Notes under the pieces: generated by a model
Told to the model about the DNA's origin: nothing
Databases searched by the model: none
What the model saw: only the letters and a program-made list of their open reading frames with translations
Shown: piece after piece, positions 28,621 through 37,440 of the stretch
Layout: each line of letters begins with the position of its first letter
Numbering within the stretch: position 1 is the first letter of the stretch
Position numbers and translations under genes: made by a program
Assembly (NCBI GenBank): GCA_003427395.1
Contig: BFEA01000187.1
Location: 1,854,581-1,894,524, forward strand
Direction: 5' to 3'
DNA from: Chara braunii
Taxonomy: Eukaryota > Streptophyta > Charophyceae > Charales > Characeae
Length of the DNA: 39,944 nucleotides

Positions 28621-30484
28621 ATTCCGGACCACATTAAGCGACGTCCCCGTCGCTTCGCCAAATCAGAAGGCTATAAATCCATTCAAACTTCAAATGCTGA
28701 CGAAAGAAGGAACCAATCCGATTAGCCGACAAACACAGGGTAGAGGCCTCCATCAAACCATGCCTCCACAACTATATGATGCCAAGTTTTTAACCCAGGT
28801 CTCTCACTGCCCAGAAATTAGGACGCTGACCACATAAGTTCCAAAGACCTTCCCAATTGTCCTCTTCCTGGTCCTAGACAACCTTCGGCTTCTCGTTGGG
28901 GGTCCCTAGTCCTGGCAAAAACTAGGGACGCGGGCCTTAATCGAGACCTTTGAAGGCACTCTCGCGTTCCTTCTCAAAAAAAATATCTCGCAATCAAATA
29001 CACATACGTATATATGTATACTTAATATCCGCTCAGCTCTTTCTGCAGTCTAGTACAGGAAAGTTAGGTCCCCACCTTGGCCCATCATAGCCTGGCTGAT
29101 CGGACCAGGACCACGGCCCACCGCATTGTTATTTAGCAGCAGTACCCTCGTTGGTTACGCAACGATATGTTTTCTCTTGATAAGCATTCAGTCAGGATTT
29201 CCCCCAAAAATTCTCAACCATCACTATCCCGCGGAGTAATTTCGCTGGGGCGGGCAACCCCCCTTAAACTCTTACTCATGCGGTCCCGCAGCCAGGTTGC
29301 GCCGGCTAGCAGCCATTCAATGGGGTTACGCCCTAGAGGTACTATTTTTTTTTCCATTAGCTTGGCCTTTCTTCAATATGTCTCAGAATTAGCACCAGTG
29401 GTTAGACGGGGCATCGCTAAACAAAATCATTGGCCTACTGCGCGATACGCAGGGTTCCGAAGACATTTACCAGCCCTTCGCATGCTTACAAACAAAATCA
29501 CCACTAAATCCACCAGGCCGTGACCCTTGACTTGATCAGAGCCAGCAGCCACCCACCCTGAGACATCTCTCACCCTGCACTCATTGCGACTTTCTCAAAC
29601 ATTCTAAACAAAAGTGACCCTTTTCGTCAGACTTTTATTAGTCATTAGACAACTATCCATGCCATAAATCAGTTTACTCACTTTTGAAGGTGAGTCTTCC
29701 AGCAACAAAAACATCCCCTTTTCCAAAAATCCAAAGGGTTCTGCTCATAAACAAAACACCCGCTCTTCCAAAATCCAAAGGGGCTTATCATAAACAAAAT
29801 CACAAAGAGACCATCTTATGGGTCCTCATCACAACTTAGGCAAACAATAATCAACATGGTAAGCATTTTGAGCCTCCAGGGCTCATAGATCTTCAAAATC
29901 CTCACAACCGTTCACAGACGGGCTGCGCTTCCTCCCCTTATACTCTGCCCTATCAGCTGCCCGTGGGCAGGTCGCACAACTATACCGAGGAGTAGCCAGT
30001 TTTGCTTACAATCATATTCACAGTACCCATGATACATAAAAGGTTCTTCACACTTTGTCCACACAAACTCATCATACATCAGAGCACAACCACACATGTG
30101 AGAGAGACAAGTGATCGTTATATATATGAATGGTCCCTGAAATAAAGCCTCGTCATAATATACACTCAAGGAATAAAAAGGCCTCACACAAAAAATGTCT
30201 CCAAATTATAGCTCACTCAACTCAAGCTACACCAAACCCATACTGATAACAACCCCTAGAATACATGTCAGATCTATCTCTCAAAAGCTGTGCGTAGGCC
30301 ACCTAAATATGTACATGCCTCATCTAAATCACCCTGAACCTCAAGACCCCAGCTCAGTAGGGACACTAGAGTTCAGATCTAGACTAATAGCAATAAAAAG
30401 GTCCTCTAAGTCTAAGAGGGTATCACACAGACCCTAAGCTGATGCCTCACAAGATACTCGCCCACTCACATAGACAAACCGGTG
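28621..30484. other. Non-coding stretch with scattered hairpins
   Basis: No supported gene. Hairpins include AAGCGAC/GTCGCTT (28636-28642/28649-28655), GTCCCTAGT/ACTAGGGAC (28902-28910/28921-28929) and CGTTG/CAACG near 29149-29162. Two copies of a roughly 40-bp phrase (TTCCAAAATCCAAAGGG, then CATAAACAAAA) lie at about 29720-29800. The right part lies past the Gag-like frame where an LTR might be, but none was recognised. Confidence 0.5.
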
Positions 30485-33256
30485 CTATCTCCTCAACTTC
30501 TCCTGGTTTTGCCTATATAACTGAGGCCTAACTCCATCTGCAGACTTCTCTACTATCCTACCCTGTTTATCATACATCTTACCTCCTACCTCTGAGACCT
30601 TCCCTGCTGCCTTATCCTCAAGGAACTCGAGACAGTCCAGAGCATGATGCACGTCCTTCTTGCAGTAGAAACATAGCTGATCTACCTTCCTCTTGAACTT
30701 CTTCTTCCTGGGCTGAGGAGATGGCGATGAAGGAGATCCTANCAAGGTACTGACAACCTCCTGCTGCTCTGATCGAGGGGCTGCGGTACTAACGACCTCC
30801 TGCTGCTCTGTCCCAGGAACCGGTCCCCCAGACCCAGATCCAGTAGCCCAAGATCCCAGTCTGCTCTTCAAATCCCCTGTCGTTGGGACGTACTCAGGCG
30901 TGTCCAACCTCCGAGGTCTCCTCTCGAGTGTCTCTCCTGGCACTGTCGTGGGCTGCTCCTCAATCTCCTCTGGTCCGTACTCACGTGTGCTCATCCTCTG
31001 GAGCCTGCTCTCGATGAAACCTTCCGCCTCAATCCCCATCTCTCTCTCAAGCGGCTCCTCTATCCTCTGCTCGGGTGAAAACAAACTCGCCTCTTCCTGC
31101 ATGGTATGCACTGCCTCAAGGAGTACGCCCATGGATCCGTCTGCTGACCCCTGAGCCGGCTCACTGCTAGATGGCGGTAGCCCCTCCTCAATCGCCAAAG
31201 GTACGACTGGGCCTGCCGCTGCCAGCATCGCGAGCTCAGTAGGGGCTCTAAACTCGAACGCCTCTCTCTTTGCCTGTCTCTTGGCTCTCGCCTCCTCTGG
31301 CTCCATGATAACTCTCCCCATAGGTGGCTCTTGGCGAGGCCCTGCCACAGATGGTTGTCCTGGCAAAACTTGTCCCGGCTGCCTCTGCTCTCCCTGTTTG
31401 CTGCTCTCTGACTTATCCACTTTTTCTTGGGTTTGCTGCCTCAGGCTCTCAATGATAGCTGCCTGACTGGCCACCAATGCCCTGAGTTCCTAGATTTCCA
31501 TCTCCATAGCCTCCAGGCATACTCCATGACTTGCTTCCTTTAATTTTTCCCCTGCCAGATCGCTCTCCAATAACAAGTGCCGGTCAAAGGTCGTTTTGGC
31601 CAGGAACTTGATTTTGCGATCTATCCTCTCTTCTGCCTTCCTGGCCACCCCAAGCCCGACTCTGACTGGCGAAGGAAGCTCCTCTCCTCTCTGCTCCCAG
31701 AAGTCTCTCCACATCTCAGGGATCTCCGGGGCCCTAGCTGGCGCGCTGGGTGGCTGACCTGGGAGTGCTCCTGCTGCCTCCGATCTCTGCCTCTCCTGTT
31801 GCTGCTCCGGAAGCTCCCCCGCTGCCTCCAACCTCTGCCTCTCCTGCCATATCTCATNTATCNGTCTGGTTCTTCTCGCCCTCTTTTCTTCANCCGTCTC
31901 TCCAGCTGGCGCCCTTTCCCTCGTGCGGAGGTCGACCCTCTTCGGGATCTCTGCTTCCATCTCCTTCTCGGGTTGGTACGGCTCCTGGCGCGGCTCTGCA
32001 GGTACTGGCTCCTCCACGTATGGATGCTCCAGGGCATAAGTTGCTAGGTGCCTATCAATCAGGGTCAAGGCTTCCCTCCTTACAGCTGCCCTTTCTCTTC
32101 TCCTACCGGCTCTCCCCTCTGGCGATGGAGCCCTCTCTGATGAAGGAAGTGGGGCCTCCTCTCTCCGCAATCTCTCCTCTGCCTGACGAGTGCTCCCTGG
32201 TGCATTCTCGAGTCTCAAACCCACCGCTGGCGTCTGTGGGGGCGTATCCTCTCCAACCTCTATCACTTTCTTCCCTGCACGTCTCCCCACGTCGCCAAGC
32301 CTGCTCTCTCGCTGAGTACCCTGCGCCTCTCGTGGCACCTCCTCTCGTGGCACCTCCTCTCGTGGTACCTCCTCTCGTGGCACCCCTTCTACTTGCTCTT
32401 CATGCTCCTCACCCTGAGGCGACGCTCTTCACTGAGAGATATCCAGATGCGTCTCCAACTCCCTCAACGGCCCTTTAGATACTGGCGGCTCCTCCCGTGT
32501 GTGTGCTGGTGACCTCCTCAATCCACCCTCAGTAAAACGATGGAACTCCACTGGTCCCAACCCACACTCAGGGTATGCCCCTCGCTCCTCAACCTCTGGC
32601 TCCCGCTTCGGCTCCTCCTCTCTCCTGGCTAGGGCCTTCCGTCCTCCCCGAGACNGTCTCACCTCCCTGGGCTCAGGGTCCCTCGACCTCTGACTCCTCT
32701 GACGTCTCTCGACTCTGGGCTGGGGGGGCTCTGGCCGTCGAAAGGCCTCTCTTAGATGTNCCCTNCAGCTCTCCCAGTCCCGGNCCATGTCTCTGATTTG
32801 GCTANCCAGCGGCCTTTCCGCCTTCCTGGTCCANAGTGGTAGCGTCTGCATCCAGTCATCTCTCGGTATGCCCTGCCCCTGCATGAACCACTCAAACGCG
32901 GGGATGAAGTCCGACGCATTTCCAATCTCCAGGCGGATCGGCCTGCCATCAGGCCCCACACGCGAGGGTCGCAACTCCTGCATCCTCCACTCCACCTCTG
33001 ATCTCGTCGTCGCCTCTCTACGGATCCGCGCGATGGGCTCCTCGAATCTGCCTGCTCCCCTCAATCTCTCAATCGCCTGAGCCACGGTCCAGCCCATACG
33101 CCTCGCATGATCCCAAAAGCTGTCCAGGAATAGCTCGATGTCCCCATCATTGTATACCGGAGTACTCTCTTGATGGCGAGGCCCATGTCGCTCATATCCT
33201 CCTGGTGCTCCCAACGGCCTCCGAGGCGGCCGTGTCCCCCTGCCTCCTCTTGGCAT
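30485..33256 (-). pseudogene. Gag-like protein with CCHC knuckle, downstream of Pol
   Basis: One reading frame of 924 codons runs from the ATG at 33256 (MPRGGRGTRPPRRP) to 30485, broken by only two stops, TGA at 32429-32431 and TAG at 31490-31492. Residues about 30-170 look like a Gag capsid-type region (NDGDIELFLDSFWDHARRMG, then IPAFEWFMQGQGIPRDDWMQ). The middle is Glu/Arg/Pro-rich with a PREEV repeat. Near the C-terminus, CFYCKKDVHHALDC fits C-x2-C-x4-H-x4-C. It starts about 165 bp after the integrase stop of the right element, in the same strand and frame, with no LTR between. It is either a third gene of that element or the Gag of another element fused by deletion. Several Ns reduce certainty. 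Confidence 0.8.
32326..32386. repeat. Four-copy 15-bp tandem repeat (PREEV)
   Basis: CCTCTCGTGGCACCT repeats four times with one G-to-T variant, giving PREEV repeats in the Gag-like frame. The length is a multiple of three, so the frame is kept. Confidence 0.93.
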
Positions 33257-33421
33257 GGCTGTCTTCATAAGGTCAGACCTGCACAACAGGCGCAGGAGAC
33301 AACAGGCACACATTGGGGTAAGCAAAACAGGTGATAATCAAGCAAACTTAGACCAGACCACACTCACACAGCATACATCATACCTAGCCTACACACCCTG
33401 CTACTTCTATTCTAAAGGCAG

Positions 33422-33775
33422 TCAGGTCGTCTCTCTTACCTCTTCTCTCGCCACGAGTTTCTTCAGTCGCGTTCCAGATACCCAATCCTTCCACTCAGTC
33501 TCATTTAGCTCCTCAATCTGATACGCTCCGAAGTTTCCGACCCGTACGATCCGGTAGGGACCTAACCACCTCTTATCGAGCTTCCTGGACCATTGCTTCT
33601 CCAGTGATGAGTCGTAGAGAAGCACGACATCTCCAACTGCCAAGGGTACTTTCCTCACCCGCGCAGATTGATCCCATCGAGCCTTATCGTCCATACGNCT
33701 TCTCGCCACCTGGTCAGACGCCTCCTGGATCCTTTCTTCTATCGCTCCTATCTGCCGCGCCCGAATATCGAGCAA
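33422..33775 (-). pseudogene. Integrase C-terminal (GPY/F) domain, right element
   Basis: This is the end of Pol: a helical lead-in (LDIRARQIGAIEERIQEASD) followed by the GPY/F module, seen as KLDKRWLGPYRIVRVGNFGA and closing with GTRLKKLVAREE. In this family it contributes to strand transfer and target choice. It is in the same frame as the integrase core at 33968-35140; the intervening 190 bp is open (WPRYLRAASFVENITIKRST, then LWYGRHATFPIESFL) after the TAG at 33968. One N gives an unknown residue. No chromodomain follows; the frame stops and a Gag-like frame begins 165 bp later. Confidence 0.92.
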
Positions 33776-33967
33776 TTCTTCAAGTGACAGGTTAACTTCC
33801 AGATCCTGGCGCCTCCATGTCTTAAGAAAGCTCTCGATAGGGAAGGTGGCGTGCCTTCCATACCACAGTGTCGCCAGTGCGTACTTGGTGGATCTTTTTA
33901 TTGTAATGTTCTCGACAAAGGACGCCGCCCTTAGGTATCTTGGCCATTGATTAGGCCTACCTTCGGT

Positions 33968-35140
33968 CTACTTAGCCAGGAGACTCGTAATGGTACTATG
34001 TCCTCTCTCTACGGGAGCATTTGTCTGGGGGTGCGCGGCCGTGGTGTAGTTGGCTGCTACACCATACCTTGATAACAATTCTTGCACCTCCTGGCAGGTA
34101 AACTCCGATCCCCTGTCCATTACGAATTCCCTGACGAAAGGGTAACGCAGGTAATATTCCTCGATGCAGCTCACTAAGACTAACCCAGTCTTTGTGCGAA
34201 TAGCACGCCCGTCTACGAACCCAGACAGGTTATCATGCGCATCGAAGATATAGTTATAGCCCTGATCCCCAAGTGGCATAAGAAGCAGATCGAGATGCAC
34301 TACGGCCCCCACCTCTCGCTCTAACCTTGGATGCAGCGGCTCTCCTTGCCTTAAACGGGATCTCTCCTGGCAGGGCACGCAGAATCGACAGAATTTTTCG
34401 ACCATGTCCATCATTCCATCCCAGTAGTACAACTCACTTATCTTGGCATACGTGGCTTGTACCCCTCGATGCCCTCCTGCAATGCCATCGAGAAGTGCTG
34501 TTACGACGTCGATCTGACGATTCCTACCGCAGACGACCCTCCTGGGATTCCCCACTTCTCTTCTCACGAAAAGGTGGCCGCCTCGCACTAAGTAGCGCTG
34601 CAGCATCCTCTGAGTCCTATCGCTTGCATCCCTTAGCCGCATTTCACATGACAGAAGCAGCCCCACTTCTAGGTAGATCCCGTCGTACTCCTCTGCACGA
34701 AAAGCCTCCTTAATCTCCCCCTCCTCGAACTCGTCGTCCTGGCTCTCGGGCACTTCGTCCACATTTCCTGTCGAGTTCAACGAGCCTGACTGGTCGAGAC
34801 CTTCCTGCAATAACGTGTTGACGAGGAGATACATTCCTCCCATCAGGTCCTCATGCCGTTCTACCTGGCCAGGTCCTTCCTCAATCGTTCTCATATCCTC
34901 CACCAGGCTATGCGAGCTGGCCAGCGCTAACTCCATCATCCACTGAACATCCTTACCGCCCCAGGGATCTTCTTCCTCAAAGGGCTTAAGGACTAGCTCA
35001 TTCCTCCTTTCATGCCCCTTCCGCGCTTGCCAGATAGGATAGCCTACACAGCTGGGCACTCGCGGCGCCCACTTGTTGATATGAAGACGAACATCTTCTT
35101 CCTGATCCAGAAATCCATCAACTAGGGGCGTATTCTCCAC
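33968..35140 (-). pseudogene. Integrase zinc finger and catalytic core, right element
   Basis: Residues 1-180 are an acidic linker between RNase H and integrase. The zinc-finger region reads LLDGIAGGHRGVQATYAK and then FCRFCVPC. The second His and the Cys pair are present, but the first His, kept as LHDG in the left element, is Leu here (LLDG), so the zinc site is probably disabled. The core triad is complete: VVHLDLLLM, VMDRGSEF and NAPVERGH, with exactly 35 residues between the second Asp and the Glu. The frame continues upstream to RNase H through TAG at 35162-35164 and downstream through TAG at 33968-33970. Confidence 0.92.
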
Positions 35141-35248
35141 CGCCTCCCCTTCCTGTTTATCCTAGTTGATCGGACTCAGCCCGTCCGCCCGGTTCTTACT
35201 ACCAGGAATCCGTTCCAATTCGAAATTGAACATCCAGATGTACGTCAG

Positions 35249-36700
35249 TCATCTGGCAACCGTCGGATCCGATGGAACGTAATTCCTTAGAGAGTAGGCG
35301 AGGGCGGTCGGATCCACTCTCAAAATAAACCTCCTGCCGAAGATATAGTTCCGGAAGATTCGCAGACAGTGGAGGACAGCAAGGGTCTCCCTCTTGAACT
35401 GAGAGTAGTTCCTCTCNGTCGTACAGAGAGTCCGACTCTCAAATCGCAAGGGCCTTTCCTTTCCTTCCATGTCTGCCTGAATTAGAACTCCCCCTAAGGC
35501 AGTCGGTCCCGCATCCGTTTCGACAATGAAGGGTCGCGTCTCTGTGGCGTCATAATCTGGCGCTCCTAACACCAGCCCTCCTTCTCGAAATTCCTCTTTC
35601 ATTTTTGCCACCACCTCTTCTTGTTCCTCACCCCATACCCATTCCTGATCCTGACGGACTAACTTCCTCAAGTGTTCAGTCTTAGCGGCAAGGTTCTTGA
35701 CGAGGGCCCTCCAAAATCCACACGTACCAAGGAAGCTCCTGACATCAGTTATTGAGTGGAACGGAACTGGCCACTCAGTAATCTTGTCCGTCTTCTTCAC
35801 ATCCGGCCTTCGGCTCTTCTCAATGCAGACGATCCCCAAGATAGTCGCTTCCCTCATGCAGTGTCTGGATTTGGCCCCGCTTGCCGTGAGGTTATGCTCT
35901 TCGAGCAGGCTCAGGACCTTTTCGAGGTCCTGGATGTGTTTCCAGACAAAGCGCCTTACCCCAAGTGAGACTTCGTCGCTCTCTTTCATCGCCGGCCCCT
36001 TCACTGCTAAATCGTCGATGTATGGCTGTGTGATATGGGAGCTGACTGACTGCATGGCCCGAATCATGGCCCGTTGGACCATTGCTACTGCGTTGGTCCA
36101 CCCTTGTGGGGCCACGTCCATGTGGACTAATCCTCGCGGCGTGTGCATAGCCGTCACCGGCCTATCCGGCGGGTAGACTGGAAACAGATCGTATCCTGAG
36201 TTAAGGTCTATAAGCGAAATTATAGGTCTTCCAGTACAGGATTCCGACAGCGCGTCTGCATTCGACAGTCCTCCAGCATCTCGCACTGTCACTTCATTCA
36301 GTCTTTGCAAATCCTGCACCCACCGCTGCGTCCCGTTAGGCTTAATAAAGCAGAACCACGGGGACGCATANGGTCCGCTTGAATAGTCGGCGACGTGAGT
36401 ACGTATTTTGCCGTCGAGGTAATCCACCACCTTCCTTTCCTCGTCAGGATTGGGATATCGCGCCCCTCTCATGTTCCAAGGCTCGTGTGGCACTGTGTGG
36501 ATGCGGATCATAGGTATCTTGTCCACATTCAACCTGCCACGCTCCTCGTCACTAAACGCATAGGCGCGATGCTTCCTCTTCATTAATTCCACCATCATCG
36601 TTCGCTCCTGAGGCAGCAGGAAATCAGACTCCCCTATGATCAACTCTTTCTCGTTCCCTTCGTTGATACGGCATGGCCCTGCTAAAACACTTTCCCTCAT
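35249..36700 (-). pseudogene. Reverse transcriptase and RNase H, right element
   Basis: This 483-codon frame from an ATG at 36700 carries a complete RT: SDEERGRLNVDKIP entry, WFCFIKPNGTQRWVQDLQRL fingers, SLIDLNSGYDLFPV (motif A), APQGWTNAVAMVQRAM (motif B) and the catalytic PYIDDLAVKG. RNase H follows with FIVETDAGPTALGGVLIQ, YSQFKRETLAVLHCL and FILRVDPTAL. The frame stops at TGA 35249-35251 (PTVAR-stop-LTYIWMFNFELER), where family members have Trp, so TGG to TGA is likely. All visible catalytic residues are intact. Two Ns give unknown residues. It copies element RNA and removes the RNA strand. Confidence 0.94.
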
Positions 36701-36783
36701 TCGTCATATCAACCCCCGTTCCCTCTCGTAATATGTTTCCTCGTCCTCTGTAACGAGGACGGGTACCGGGCGGCACTTCTTGT

Positions 36784-37440
36784 CTACCGTCTTGTACTGC
36801 CTTTGGGAACCCTGCTTAAGCCGTCCCCTAAAAAAGGCCGACTCACGGATTGTGTTTGCGCTGATGCGGGGTNCCCTCCGCTGCCTGGGAGCCGATATAC
36901 CAATTCCAACCTTCCTGCCTCAGGGCATTCCAGAACTTGCTCCCTCAAGGCCTGGATGGCATCCGGATCTGCCATCTCATGCGAGGCCACCAGGTCCATG
37001 GCCTTCCCAACATCTGACAGGCTGAGGGAAAATGCTTTCACCCTCTCTCCTGCTTCGGGCTCTTCCCAGAGCCTCCTACGCTCCCCTTCCGACTCCTCGA
37101 TTGTGAATGATCCTGGATTGGGCCGGTTCCTAATACTCCTTGGCCCGGTGTTCCTGGAAGTAATTATTTCATAATTCCCGCAGGCAGGATCGCATAAGAG
37201 GAGGATCAACGTCCCATCATGTTTGTTGAACATCACGGTCTCTGTCCTGCTTAGGAATGACCTCCCCAGGAGGATTCCATGGTCCACGTCCGGCATTATG
37301 AAGAAGCATGCCCTGACCTTCACCTTTCCAACCTCGACGAGCACATTCGAGGCTGTCCCGCAAAACACGGCCTTACAGCTGGCTCCATGCAGAATACCGC
37401 AGTCAGAACGGTCTATACCAGCCCGAATTTGATCGCGTCC
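36784..37440 (-). pseudogene. Aspartic protease C-terminal part and linker, right element
   Basis: The useful part begins near 37440 (GIDRSDCGILHGASCKAVFC) and includes DVDHGILLGRSFLSR, the conserved hydrophobic-Gly segment of retropepsins. A linker follows (NRPNPGSFTIEESEGERRRL, then VGKAMDLVASHEM). The catalytic DTG lies just upstream in the Gag frame (37413-39944), so a single-base indel near 37415-37440 has split the protease. Another frame change lies between 36784 and the RT start at 36700. The N-terminal residues of this frame beyond 37440 are out-of-frame noise. Confidence 0.82.

Noticed and set aside
29912-30187. 91-codon minus ORF downstream of the Gag-like frame
   Set aside because: No recognisable motif and a composition unlike the element proteins; probably a chance frame in a region expected to be 3' untranslated or LTR.
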